A stretch of 34,994 bases of DNA from Marivivens sp. (GTDB lineage: Bacteria; Pseudomonadota; Alphaproteobacteria; Rhodobacterales; Rhodobacteraceae), in assembly GCA_030827165.1 (NCBI GenBank), contig JAURFB010000021.1, forward strand, positions 1 through 34,994, written 5' to 3'. Positions within the stretch are counted from its first letter, which is position 1, and each line of letters starts with the position of its first letter. The position numbers and the translations under genes are program-made. Below are positions 16,752 to 25,022 of this stretch, piece by piece. The notes beneath the pieces are model-generated. The model searched no databases and was not told the origin of the DNA. It saw nothing but the letters and a program-made list of their open reading frames with translations.

Positions 16752-17885
16752 ATGGCTGACAAACAGCGCGCGATCTTTCAGGACGTGGCGAGCGAATCCA
16801 AACCCGCAGCAGCCCCCGGCGGCATCGACCGTGGGGGCAAGGGCGCGCGCGGCGCGATCCGGCTTTGGATCATGGTGATCTTTGTAATGGTGGCGCTGAT
16901 GATCGCGGTCGGCGGCATGACCCGCCTGACCGACTCGGGTCTGTCGATCACCGAATGGAAACCCGTCACCGGCTCGGTCCCGCCACTGAGCGAAGCCGCA
17001 TGGCAGGCTGAGTTTGAGAAATACCAGCAGATTCCGGAATACCAGCTTCAGAACAAGGGCATGAGCCTTGCCGAGTTCAAAGGCATCTACTGGTGGGAAT
17101 GGGGCCACCGCCAGCTTGGCCGCGTGATCGGCCTTGTCTGGGCGCTCGGCTTCTTCGGCTTCCTTGCCGCCCGCAAGATCCCGACAGGCTGGACCGGGCG
17201 GCTGTTGTTTCTCGGCGCTCTTGGCGGGCTTCAAGGTGCGATCGGTTGGTGGATGGTCTCCTCTGGCCTTGGCGGCGAGATGCTGGACGTGGCGTCCTAT
17301 CGCCTTGCCACGCACCTTGGCCTGGCCTTCATCATCCTCGGCTTTGCCGCGTGGTATGTCTTCCTTCTCGGACGGCGCGAGGCCGACCTGTTGCAGGCCC
17401 GCCGAAGCGGTGACGTGCGGCTTTTTGGCCGGTCGACCGGCCTGATGCATCTGGCCTTCCTCCAGATCCTTTTGGGCGCACTTGTCGCCGGGATCGACGC
17501 GGGCCGTGCCTTTCCGACGTGGCCCTTGATGGGCGACAGCTTCCTGCCGCCGGACCCCTTCACCATCACGCCGATCTGGCGCAATTTCTTCGAGGATGCG
17601 GGCCTTGTACAATTCGTGCACCGGATGGTGGCCTATGCTCTTTTCATCTATGGCGCGGTGATCTGGTGGGACGCGCGGCGCAGCCCGAATGGCCATACCC
17701 GCCTGGCCTTCAATGCGATGTTCGCGGTGATGCTCTTGCAAGTGGTTCTGGGGATCATGACCGCGCTCTATTCCGCGCCCGTCCATATCGCCATCGTGCA
17801 CCAGATCGGGGCCGTTGCCCTATGGGTCTTGATCCTGCGCGGTCGTTATCTTGCCCGCTATCCGCTGGCCCAATCCATTCGGTGA
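16752..17885 (+). CDS. ctaA: Heme A synthase, COX15/CtaA family
   Basis: CtaA converts heme O to heme A for cytochrome c oxidase in the inner membrane. The 377-residue protein has about eight membrane segments. It shows the family motif GMTRLTDSGLSITEWKP and four helix-borne histidines expected to bind hemes (WGHRQLGR, ATHLGL, FVHRMVAY, IVHQIGA). The length and the long first periplasmic loop fit the alphaproteobacterial/mitochondrial type. The carboxypeptidase gene begins 8 bp after the stop. Other oxidase assembly genes are not in the window. Confidence 0.95.
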   Translation: MADKQRAIFQDVASESKPAAAPGGIDRGGKGARGAIRLWIMVIFVMVALMIAVGGMTRLTDSGLSITEWKPVTGSVPPLSEAAWQAEFEKYQQIPEYQLQNKGMSLAEFKGIYWWEWGHRQLGRVIGLVWALGFFGFLAARKIPTGWTGRLLFLGALGGLQGAIGWWMVSSGLGGEMLDVASYRLATHLGLAFIILGFAAWYVFLLGRREADLLQARRSGDVRLFGRSTGLMHLAFLQILLGALVAGIDAGRAFPTWPLMGDSFLPPDPFTITPIWRNFFEDAGLVQFVHRMVAYALFIYGAVIWWDARRSPNGHTRLAFNAMFAVMLLQVVLGIMTALYSAPVHIAIVHQIGAVALWVLILRGRYLARYPLAQSIR

Positions 17886-17893
17886 GACAACTG

Positions 17894-19375
17894 ATGATCG
17901 CCAACGCCAATCCCTATGACGAGCTGATGGAGTTTCAGCGCGATACCGAGGCCCTCGGCGAGGTCGCGGGCCGCTTGGGCTGGGATCAGGAGACGATGAT
18001 GCCCGAGGGCGCTTCGGACCAGCGCGCGGTCGAACACGCGGCGATGTCGAAGGTGCTTCACGCGCGGATGACCGATCCGCAGATTGCCGACTGGTTGGAC
18101 CGGGCCAAGCCTGCGGATGCGGTTGCTGCCGCCAACCTGCGTCACATTCGGCGCAATTATGACAAGACAATGAAGGTGCCTGCGCGGCTTGCCGCCGAGA
18201 TCGCCAGCACCACCTCGAAGGCCCACCGCATCTGGGCCGGCGCGCGGCGCGACGAGGATGTGGCAGCCTTCCTGCCGATCCTTGAAAAGGTCGTTGCGCT
18301 GCGGATCGAAGAGGCGCAGGCCCTGGCCGACGGCGGCGATCTTTATGACGCGCTTCTCGACAACTACGAGCCCAACGCTTCGGGCGGCCAAATCGCGGCG
18401 ATGTTTGCCGCGCTGCGGCCCGGTCTTGTCGAATTGCGCGAGGCGGTTTTGGCGGCCAAGGCGCCGATGCAGCTTTCGGGCGAATTTTCCGAAGAGGTGC
18501 AGCTGAAGCTCTCGCAAGAGCTGGCGCTGGCCTTTGGCTATGACCTTGACCACGGCCGGATCGACAAGGCGGTGCACCCGTTCTCGTCGGGTTCGGGCCT
18601 TGATGTGCGGATCACCACGCGCACGAGCCTGACCGACCCGTTCAACTGCTTATATTCGACGATCCACGAGGTCGGCCATGCCGCCTATGAGCAGGGGATC
18701 AACCGCGACTATCTGTTGACCCCGCTCGGGCGCGGCGTGTCGATGGGCGTGCACGAAAGCCAGAGCCGCATCTATGAGAACCAGATCGGCCGCAGCCGCA
18801 CCTTCACCGGGTGGCTCTTTGGCCGGATGCGCGATGAGTTTGGCGATTTCGGCGTCCCGGATGCCGAGACATTCTATCGGGTCGTGAACCGGGTGAACAC
18901 GGGCTATATCCGGACCGAGGCAGACGAGTTGCAGTATAACCTGCACGTTATGCTGCGCTTTGATCTGGAGCGGGCGCTGATCGCGGGCGACCTGACGGTG
19001 AAAGACCTTGAGGCGGCCTGGAACGACCGGTTCAAGTCTGACTTCGGCTATGCGGTCGACAAACCCTCGAACGGCATCTTGCAAGATGTGCATTGGTCGG
19101 CCGGCCTCTTCGGCTATTTCCCGACCTATAGCCTTGGCAATGTCTATGCGGGCTGCCTGCACGATGCACTGCGGGCGGCGGTTCCTGATCTGGAAAATGA
19201 TCTGGCGAAGGGTGACACGAGCCGCGCGACCGGCTGGCTGCGGGCCAATCTCCAGACGCATGGCGGGCTTTATGAACCGGCGGAGACGATCGAGAAGGCG
19301 GCGGGATCTGCGCCCTCCGAAGGGCCGCTTCTGGCCTATCTGAGCGCCAAGTTCAGCGACCTGTACGGGCTTTGA
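17894..19375 (+). CDS. Carboxypeptidase Taq family (M32) metallopeptidase
   Basis: M32 enzymes are cytosolic zinc or cobalt carboxypeptidases of about 500 residues; this one is 493. The metal site is HEVGH in STIHEVGHAAYE, with the downstream HESQSRIYEN motif and the conserved TGYIRTEADELQYNLH segment. The start ATG is 8 bp after ctaA. The frame is also open through the ctaA 3' end but no family sequence is present there. Substrate range is not inferable. Confidence 0.95.
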   Translation: MIANANPYDELMEFQRDTEALGEVAGRLGWDQETMMPEGASDQRAVEHAAMSKVLHARMTDPQIADWLDRAKPADAVAAANLRHIRRNYDKTMKVPARLAAEIASTTSKAHRIWAGARRDEDVAAFLPILEKVVALRIEEAQALADGGDLYDALLDNYEPNASGGQIAAMFAALRPGLVELREAVLAAKAPMQLSGEFSEEVQLKLSQELALAFGYDLDHGRIDKAVHPFSSGSGLDVRITTRTSLTDPFNCLYSTIHEVGHAAYEQGINRDYLLTPLGRGVSMGVHESQSRIYENQIGRSRTFTGWLFGRMRDEFGDFGVPDAETFYRVVNRVNTGYIRTEADELQYNLHVMLRFDLERALIAGDLTVKDLEAAWNDRFKSDFGYAVDKPSNGILQDVHWSAGLFGYFPTYSLGNVYAGCLHDALRAAVPDLENDLAKGDTSRATGWLRANLQTHGGLYEPAETIEKAAGSAPSEGPLLAYLSAKFSDLYGL

Positions 19376-19382
19376 GCGGGCA

Positions 19383-19440
19383 GGGGGCGCTGCCCCCGCG
19401 CCTTGCGGCGCTCCCACGGAGTATTTAGGGCCAAAAGAAG
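19383..19440. repeat. Extragenic palindromic element between convergent genes
   Basis: Two adjacent perfect hairpins, GGGGGC-GCT-GCCCCC (19383-19397) and GCGCC-TTGC-GGCGC (19398-19411), are followed by GAGTATTTAGGGCCAAAAG. From memory of Rhodobacterales genomes, this G/C hairpin plus GGAGTATTT..CCAAAA tail recurs as an extragenic element. Only one copy is present here. It may act as a bidirectional transcription stop between the carboxypeptidase and crotonase genes. Confidence 0.5.
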
Positions 19441-19441
19441 T

Positions 19442-20227
19442 CTAGGCCTTCCAGGCCGGATCCCGCTTTTCAAGGAAAGCGAAGATACCTTCATCGGTGT
19501 CGCGGTTGAGCATGTTTTCGGTCATGACCGCCCCCGCGTAGGCATAGGCCTCGGCTGTGGTCATCGGCGCTTGTTCGTAAAAGGCACGCTTGCCGATGCG
19601 GACGGCGCTGGCGAGTTTGCCGGCAATGACCTCGGCGAGGGCGCGGCTCTCCGAGCTGAGTTGATCGGCAGGCACGGCGCGGTTAATGAGGCCGATGCGG
19701 GTGGCCTCGGTGGCCTCGATGAAGCGGCCCGTTGTCAGCATCTCGAAGGCGTTTTTGCGCGGCACGTTGCGGGTGAGCGCGACCATGGGGGTTGAGCAGA
19801 AGAGGCCGATATTGACGCCATTGACGCCAAAGCGCGTGCCTTCGGCGGCGATTGCCAGATCGCAGGTGGCGACAAGCTGGCAGCCGGCGGCCGTGGCGAT
19901 GCCGTGGACCTGCGCGATGACCGGCTGGGGGATGGACTGGATGCGCAGCATCAGGGCCGAGCAGCGGGCGAAGAGATCGGCGAAATAGGCGGCGCCCTTG
20001 TCGGCCGACTGGCGACCGGCCTGCATTTCCTTGAGGTCATGGCCGGCGCAAAACGCTTTGCCGACCCCGGCGAGGATGACGGCGCGAACCGTGCGATCTT
20101 CGGCAATTTTATCGAAGGCGCCGTGAAGGGCGGCGAGCATCGCATCCGAGAGGGCATTGAGCCGCTCTGGCGCGTTCATGGTCAGGGTCGCGACGCCGTT
20201 TTCATCGCTGCGCAATAGCAAGTCCAT
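19442..20227 (-). CDS. Enoyl-CoA hydratase/isomerase family protein, ECHDC3-like
   Basis: The 261-residue crotonase-fold protein shows APERLNALSDAML, AFCAGHDLKEM (oxyanion-hole region) and GIATAAGCQLVATCDLAIA. The following segment, GVNIGLFCSTPMVALTR, and the rest of the protein resemble the animal mitochondrial ECHDC3 group. The two glutamates used by true enoyl-CoA hydratases are replaced: the first is Q in GCQLVA, and the second lies in NGVNIG where no Glu is present. A standard hydratase reaction is therefore doubtful. The ATG at 20227 follows GAGGAGG. It diverges from a hotdog thioesterase gene. Confidence 0.88.
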   Translation of the reverse strand: MDLLLRSDENGVATLTMNAPERLNALSDAMLAALHGAFDKIAEDRTVRAVILAGVGKAFCAGHDLKEMQAGRQSADKGAAYFADLFARCSALMLRIQSIPQPVIAQVHGIATAAGCQLVATCDLAIAAEGTRFGVNGVNIGLFCSTPMVALTRNVPRKNAFEMLTTGRFIEATEATRIGLINRAVPADQLSSESRALAEVIAGKLASAVRIGKRAFYEQAPMTTAEAYAYAGAVMTENMLNRDTDEGIFAFLEKRDPAWKA

Positions 20228-20285
20228 CTTGTTCCTCCTCAAGATACGGGCCAAGTCTAGGGGAGGGCGCAAGGCGAGGAAAGAC

Positions 20286-20723
20286 ATGACCCTTCAAATG
20301 GACAAAAAGGCGCTGCAGGTTTTTCTGACCGAGCATTTTCCGCAGGTGGCCGACGACTATGTTGTCGATGAGGTGAACGAAGATCGGCTTGTCTTGCGGC
20401 TGGCGGTGGATCACCGGCACCTGCGGCCCGGAAATACCGTCTCAAGGCCGACCCTTTTTGCCCTGGCCGATGTGGCGGTCTATCTTGCGATCCTGTCGAG
20501 GATCGGGCCCGAGGCGCTTGCGGTGACGACCAACTGCGCGATCGACTTCATGCGCAAACCTGCCGCTGAGGCTGATCTGGTATGCGACGTGCGACTTCTC
20601 AAGCTGGGGAGGTCTTTAGCCGTGGGCGAGGCCTATATCCGGAGCGCCGGACAGGCGGATCTGGTGGCGCGGGCGGGTTTGACCTATTCGATCCCGCCGA
20701 AGGGGTCGAAAAAGAGGGGGTAA
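20286..20723 (+). CDS. PaaI-type hotdog thioesterase
   Basis: The 145-residue hotdog-fold protein has HRHLRPGNTVSRPTLFALAD, where the conserved helix begins, and TTNCAIDFMRKP on the following strand, matching PaaI/acyl-CoA thioesterases. The canonical G-G region of PaaI is modified, so the substrate is open. The ATG at 20286 follows GAGGAAAG. It is divergent from the ECHDC3-like gene, with 58 bp between the starts, and both handle acyl-CoA-type substrates. Confidence 0.82.
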   Translation: MTLQMDKKALQVFLTEHFPQVADDYVVDEVNEDRLVLRLAVDHRHLRPGNTVSRPTLFALADVAVYLAILSRIGPEALAVTTNCAIDFMRKPAAEADLVCDVRLLKLGRSLAVGEAYIRSAGQADLVARAGLTYSIPPKGSKKRG

Positions 20724-20780
20724 AATAATACCGTTTTCGTAACTCATTGTTTTTGCGCGATTAATAAAGATTGAGGGCGC

Positions 20781-20808
20781 TTGACTGTGCGATTTTGAGC
20801 GCTATAAA
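20781..20808 (+). promoter_or_regulatory. Sigma-70-type promoter of rplM-rpsI
   Basis: TTGACT (20781-20786) and TATAAA (20803-20808) are 16 bp apart. The -35 hexamer matches the rplU promoter. Transcription would start near 20815, giving a leader of about 47 nt. Confidence 0.75.
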
Positions 20809-20826
20809 CCGCCCATCCCGACGACA

Positions 20827-20842
20827 GGCGCCGCGAGGCGCC
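20827..20842 (+). other. GNRA-capped hairpin in the rplM leader
   Basis: GGCGCC (20827-20832) and GGCGCC (20837-20842) form a 6-bp stem capped by GCGA, a GNRA tetraloop, within the short 5' leader and just before CTCCTT. It could bind L13 or stabilise the message. The position is right for an autoregulatory leader but this is inference. Confidence 0.5.
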
Positions 20843-20861
20843 CTCCTTACTCTGGTGAAAC

Positions 20862-21320
20862 ATGAAAACCTTCTCTGCTACTCCGGCAGATATCGACAAG
20901 AAATGGATCCTGATCGACGCCGAGGGCGTTGTTCTGGGCCGTCTTGCGTCGATCATCGCCATGCGGCTTCGTGGCAAGCACAAGCCGTCCTTCACCCCCC
21001 ACATGGACATGGGTGACAACGTGATCGTCATCAACGCTGAAAAGGTTCAGCTGACCGGCGACAAGCGTGAAAAGCCGAACTACTGGCACACCGGCCACCC
21101 GGGCGGCATCAAGTCGCGCACCACGGGTGAGATCCTCGAGGGGGCCCACCCCGAGCGCGTGATCACCCAGGCCGTCAAGCGTATGCTGCCGGGCGGCCGC
21201 CTGAGCCGTCAGCAGATGACCCATCTGCGCGTCTTCGCCGGTACCGAGCACGGTATGGAAGCCCAGAAGCCCGAAGTTCTCGACGTCAAGTCGATGAACA
21301 AGAAAAACACGAGGGTCTGA
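20862..21320 (+). CDS. rplM: 50S ribosomal protein L13
   Basis: L13 is an early-assembly 23S rRNA-binding protein. The 152-residue sequence has the family pattern [32 protein letters not shown] and [15 protein letters not shown]. The first gene of the rplM-rpsI operon, it ends 3 bp before rpsI. Confidence 0.98.
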   Translation: MKTFSATPADIDKKWILIDAEGVVLGRLASIIAMRLRGKHKPSFTPHMDMGDNVIVINAEKVQLTGDKREKPNYWHTGHPGGIKSRTTGEILEGAHPERVITQAVKRMLPGGRLSRQQMTHLRVFAGTEHGMEAQKPEVLDVKSMNKKNTRV

Positions 21321-21323
21321 TAG

Positions 21324-21809
21324 ATGGCCGAACAACTCAAATCCCTGGAAGAGCTTGGCGCAGCTGCCGCCAGCACGACCGTCGTAGAAGTCGTAACCCC
21401 GCGTGAGCCGGTGCGCGACGCGCAGGGCCGTGCTTATGCCACCGGCAAGCGCAAAGACGCCGTTGCCCGTGTCTGGATCAAGCCGGGCTCTGGCAAGGTC
21501 ACTGTGAACGGCAAGGAAATGGCCGTTTATTTTGCCCGTCCCGTGCTGCAGATGATCCTTCGTCAGCCGTTCCAGGTTGCGGGCGTTTCGGGCCAGTTCG
21601 ACGTGAACGCCACCGTCAAGGGCGGCGGTCTCTCGGGTCAGGCCGGTGCGGTCAAGCACGGCATCTCGAAGGCGCTGCAGCTTTATGATCCCGCCCTGCG
21701 CGGCGCTCTGAAGGCTGCAGGCTTCCTCACCCGCGACAGCCGTGTGGTCGAGCGGAAGAAATACGGCAAGGCCAAGGCGCGCAAGAGCTTCCAGTTCTCC
21801 AAGCGCTGA
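21324..21809 (+). CDS. rpsI: 30S ribosomal protein S9
   Basis: S9 contacts the P-site tRNA through its C-terminal tail. The 161-residue protein has an alphaproteobacterial N-terminal extension of about 35 residues. The core starts [13 protein letters not shown], continues [17 protein letters not shown], and ends in the basic tail FSKR. It forms an operon with rplM and is followed by an intrinsic terminator. Confidence 0.98.
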   Translation: MAEQLKSLEELGAAAASTTVVEVVTPREPVRDAQGRAYATGKRKDAVARVWIKPGSGKVTVNGKEMAVYFARPVLQMILRQPFQVAGVSGQFDVNATVKGGGLSGQAGAVKHGISKALQLYDPALRGALKAAGFLTRDSRVVERKKYGKAKARKSFQFSKR

Positions 21810-21838
21810 TCCAAAAGGGTCTTTGGCACTGCCAAGAG

Positions 21839-21867
21839 AAGGGCTGCGGGTTCCGTGGCCCTTTTTT
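21839..21867 (+). terminator. Intrinsic terminator after rpsI
   Basis: AAGGGC-TG-CGG pairs with CCG-TG-GCCCTT around loop GTT, an 11-bp stem in which the TG/TG step forms two wobble pairs. A six-T tract (21862-21867) follows. Confidence 0.9.
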
Positions 21868-21883
21868 GTTGGGAGGGTATGAC

Positions 21884-22507
21884 ATGTATACGCCCGATCA
21901 TTTTCGCGAGACCGATCCCGCCGAGATTGCGGCATTGGTCGACCGTCATCCTTTTGCGATCCTCGTGGCGCAGACGTCCGAGGGGCTTGTTGCCAACCAT
22001 CTTCCTCTCTTGAAAGAGGGTGAAGCCCTTGTAGGGCACATTGCCTTGGCCAATGATCTGCACCGTGCGGTTGCCGAGGGGGGTGAGGTTCTTGTGATAT
22101 TTCGAGGGGAAGACAGCTATGTCTCGCCCAACTGGTATCCGACGAAAGCCGAGACACACAAAGCCGTGCCGACATGGAACTATCAGGTCGTGCATATGCA
22201 TGGCCGGATCAGTTTTGATCATGGGCGAAAAGCCAAGTTGGCAGCGGTCGGCAAGCTCACCAAACGTCACGAGGCGGCCTTGAACGGCGCGGGCGGCTGG
22301 CGCGTGGCCGATGCGCCCGCCGAGTATCTGGAGACCATGCTCGGCAGTATCGTCGCGTTTCGGATCGACGTGGATCGCGTGCTTGCCAAGTCCAAGCTCA
22401 GCCAGAATCGCTCAGACGCCGATTTCGATGCGGTGGCGGGCCAGATGTCAAAGACCGGAAAGGCGCGGCTTGCCGCGCGCATGGCAGAGCTGCGCAAGGG
22501 CCGCTAG
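21884..22507 (+). CDS. PaiB-like FMN-binding protein
   Basis: PaiB proteins are split-barrel flavin-binding proteins first described as negative regulators in Bacillus. The 207-residue protein has YTPDHFRETDPAEIAALVD at the start, VANHLPLL and the motif YVSPNWYPTK, all typical. The ATG at 21884 has GGGAGGG six bases before it. Its 3' end overlaps the opposing tetR gene by CTAG at 22504-22507. Whether it regulates transcription here or simply binds flavin or heme is unknown. Confidence 0.88.
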   Translation: MYTPDHFRETDPAEIAALVDRHPFAILVAQTSEGLVANHLPLLKEGEALVGHIALANDLHRAVAEGGEVLVIFRGEDSYVSPNWYPTKAETHKAVPTWNYQVVHMHGRISFDHGRKAKLAAVGKLTKRHEAALNGAGGWRVADAPAEYLETMLGSIVAFRIDVDRVLAKSKLSQNRSDADFDAVAGQMSKTGKARLAARMAELRKGR

Positions 22508-23121
22508 CGATCCTGCGGAACAAGCCCGAGGCCGCGCAGATAGACGCCGATTCCCGATTCCAGAAGATCCTCGGGCGGGAAGGGCGATTTCGTGCCTGGT
22601 GAGCCGCGGGCGAAAAGCTCGACCACGCCGTGGCTCAAGGCCCAGATATGAGCGGCAAACATCTGCGGCGGAGGGCGCTTTTCGGGCGGAATGTGTTTGG
22701 AAAGCTCGGCGGCGGCTTTTTCCAGAACTCCGAGGCCGCGTCCGGCAACCTTGTTGAGTTCGGACGTGCGCTGGATCGAGATGCCGCTTTCGAACATCGC
22801 CACATAATGCCCCGGAAACCGGCGGGCAAAGTCCAGATAGGCGCGGCCCGTGCCTTCGAAGGCCTTGAGCGCCGAGGGCAGGCCCTTGGCATAGGCCGCT
22901 TCCATCATGTCGGCGAAGATCACATAGCCCTGATGCGCGGCCGCGGCGATCAGGTCTTCGCGGCCCTCGAAATGGCGATAGACGGCAGCGGGGGTCACGC
23001 CCGCGACGCGGGCGGCTTCGGAGAGGGTAAAGCCGGTCGGGCCCTTTTCCTCGATCAGCCGCAAACAGGCGACGATCAGCGCTTCGCGCAGGTTGCCGTG
23101 GTGATAGCCCTGCTTAACCAT
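22504..23121 (-). CDS. TetR/AcrR family regulator with WHG-type C-terminal domain
   Basis: The 205-residue repressor opens with YHHGNLREALI and the helix-turn-helix FTLSEAARVAGVTPAAVYRHF. The C-terminal domain ends with WALSHGVVELF, matching the W-x-x-x-H-G group. The gene starts inside the 3' end of ppk2 (8-bp overlap), so it is cotranslated with the polyphosphate kinase. It may regulate the run of genes it ends or act in trans. The ligand is unknown. Confidence 0.9.
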   Translation of the reverse strand: MVKQGYHHGNLREALIVACLRLIEEKGPTGFTLSEAARVAGVTPAAVYRHFEGREDLIAAAAHQGYVIFADMMEAAYAKGLPSALKAFEGTGRAYLDFARRFPGHYVAMFESGISIQRTSELNKVAGRGLGVLEKAAAELSKHIPPEKRPPPQMFAAHIWALSHGVVELFARGSPGTKSPFPPEDLLESGIGVYLRGLGLVPQDR

Positions 23122-23983
23122 GAAGCATCTCCGGCCCGCCCGTTATCGACGGATCAGGCGGGGCCGCCACAGCCAGATCCTTGCGCATGTAACCAAGCTG
23201 CGACAGTACGGCGCGGATCGCCGCGACCCGAGCCCGCCGTTTGTCGTCGCCCCGGATCACGGTCCAGGGGGCATGGGCGGTGTGGGTGCGGGGCAGGGTT
23301 TCCTCGATGGCAGTGGTATAGGCATCCCAGCGGCTCAGACCTTCGACATCGATCCGGCTCAGCTTCCACTGGCGTAGAGGATCGCTTTCGCGGTCGAGGA
23401 AACGGTCAAGCTGGGTGGCTTGCCCGATGGTCAGCCAGATCTTGAACAGGTGGATGCCGTCATAGACCAGCATCTTCTCGAAATCGGGCACCTGTCCGAA
23501 CCACGCGCTGCGTTGCTCGGGCGTGCAAAAGCCAAACACCTGTTCGACAACGCCGCGGTTATACCAGCTGCGGTCGAAAAAGACGATTTCGCCTGCGGCG
23601 GCAAGATGCGCGATGTAGCGCTGGAAATACCACTGGGCCGCCTCAGTCTCGGTCGGTTTTGAAAGGGCCACCACCCGCGCCCCGCGAGGATTAAGGTTCT
23701 TGCCTAACCTCTTGATCGTGGCGCCTTTTCCGGCCGCATCGCGCCCCTCGAAAACGATCGCGACGCGCTGGCCGGTGTCCTTGACCCATGCTTGAAGCCG
23801 CGCCAGTTCGATCTGAAGCGCGGCGATTTCGGCCTCATAGGCCTTGCGCGACCATTCTTGGGCGTAGGGATAGGTCAGGTTCAGGATGGCCTTCTTGCCC
23901 TTGCCCTCGATTGCCGCGCGCACCGCGGGATCGGTTGTCTCGCGAAAGTGGCGGCTGATCGCGCCGTCAAAGGGGAGATCCAT
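23114..23983 (-). CDS. ppk2: Polyphosphate kinase 2 family protein
   Basis: PPK2 transfers phosphate between polyphosphate and nucleoside diphosphates. The 289-residue protein has a P-loop kinase fold with Walker A GRDAAGKGAT (80-89), Walker B FFDRSWYNR (135-143) and the lid region that follows. The single-domain length and sequence fit class I. Two adjacent ATGs (23986 and 23983) are possible; the second is preferred because GGAG lies six bases before it. tetR is overlapped by 8 bp downstream. Exopolyphosphatase and a phosphate permease elsewhere in the window concern the same metabolite. Confidence 0.92.
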   Translation of the reverse strand: MDLPFDGAISRHFRETTDPAVRAAIEGKGKKAILNLTYPYAQEWSRKAYEAEIAALQIELARLQAWVKDTGQRVAIVFEGRDAAGKGATIKRLGKNLNPRGARVVALSKPTETEAAQWYFQRYIAHLAAAGEIVFFDRSWYNRGVVEQVFGFCTPEQRSAWFGQVPDFEKMLVYDGIHLFKIWLTIGQATQLDRFLDRESDPLRQWKLSRIDVEGLSRWDAYTTAIEETLPRTHTAHAPWTVIRGDDKRRARVAAIRAVLSQLGYMRKDLAVAAPPDPSITGGPEMLHG

Positions 23984-24057
23984 CATCAACTCCGGTGGCT
24001 TCCTGCCCAATATGGGGCCCCGCCGTCCGACGCGCAATCGCTGCGGCGGCGGTCTGC

Positions 24058-24981
24058 CTATTGTCCGATCTTCATCAGATCATAGGGCGTCGTCTGATAT
24101 ATCTCGTTGATCCAGTTGCCATAGAGCAGGTGCGCATGGCTGCGCCAGCGGTTTTGCGGCGGCCGGGTCGGATCATCGTCAGGGTAGTAGTTGAGAGGAA
24201 CGTTGATCGGCGTGCCGTTGGCAATATCGCGGTCATACTCTTCCTTGAGTGTGCCGCTGTCGTATTCGAAGTGGTTGAACACATAGAGCGCCCGCTTGCC
24301 CGCATCCTCAATGAGGCAAGGCCCGCTGTCCGGGCTGTCGATAAGAAGGGTGAGGTCGGGCACTTGCGCCACATCCTCGCGGCGGATCTCGGTCCAGCGG
24401 CTGACCGGGACGACCATATCGTCGGAAAAGCCGCGCAGGAAGGGCGATGCCGGCGCCAGATTGGCGTGGCGGAAGCAGCCGAACGCCTTGCGATCAAGCA
24501 TGATCTTCGGGACATCGTGGAAATGGTAGGCCATCGCCATCCCGCCCCAGCACACGCCGAAGGTGGAATGAACGTGGCTCTGGGTCCAGTTGAAAACCTC
24601 GGTCAACTCGTCCCAATAGGTCACTTGCTCGAAGGGAAGATGTTCGATCGGGGCGCCGGTGATGATGAGGCCGTCGAATTTCTCTCCGCTTTCCTTCACA
24701 TCCGAGAACGGGCGATAAAACTCTTCCATATGCTCGGCCGCGGTGTTGCGGGTCTGGTGCTCGGACATCCGTATGAGGCTCAGTTCGACCTGAAGGGGCG
24801 TGGCTCCGATCAAGCGGGCAAACTGGTTCTCGGTCTGGATCTTCTTCGGCATCAGGTTGAGTAGGCCGATCCGCAAGGGCCGGATATCCTGATGCGAGGC
24901 CCGGTCGTCCGACATCACCATCACGCCCTCTTTGGAGAGGACGGAATAGGCGGGCAGATTTTCGGGCAGTTTGATGGGCAT
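24058..24981 (-). CDS. metA: Homoserine O-acyltransferase MetA, predicted acetyl-CoA specific
   Basis: MetA activates homoserine for methionine synthesis. The 307-residue protein has the class I amidotransferase-like fold: [14 protein letters not shown] near the start, catalytic C144 in FGVCWGG, and HFEYD. The residue matching E. coli position 111 is E113 in TGAPIEHL. A glutamate there is known to direct use of acetyl-CoA instead of succinyl-CoA. The gene follows a P-loop protein gene by 41 bp; that gap contains no recognisable SAM-II riboswitch. Confidence 0.94.
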   Translation of the reverse strand: MPIKLPENLPAYSVLSKEGVMVMSDDRASHQDIRPLRIGLLNLMPKKIQTENQFARLIGATPLQVELSLIRMSEHQTRNTAAEHMEEFYRPFSDVKESGEKFDGLIITGAPIEHLPFEQVTYWDELTEVFNWTQSHVHSTFGVCWGGMAMAYHFHDVPKIMLDRKAFGCFRHANLAPASPFLRGFSDDMVVPVSRWTEIRREDVAQVPDLTLLIDSPDSGPCLIEDAGKRALYVFNHFEYDSGTLKEEYDRDIANGTPINVPLNYYPDDDPTRPPQNRWRSHAHLLYGNWINEIYQTTPYDLMKIGQ

Positions 24982-25022
24982 GTGTTCAGGTCCGGTGGGT
25001 GGGAAGAGAGGAGATAGGCCGG

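Noticed and set aside
24982-25022. SAM-II type riboswitch before metA
   Set aside because: The 41-bp gap to the upstream gene is too short and has no recognisable pseudoknot elements.
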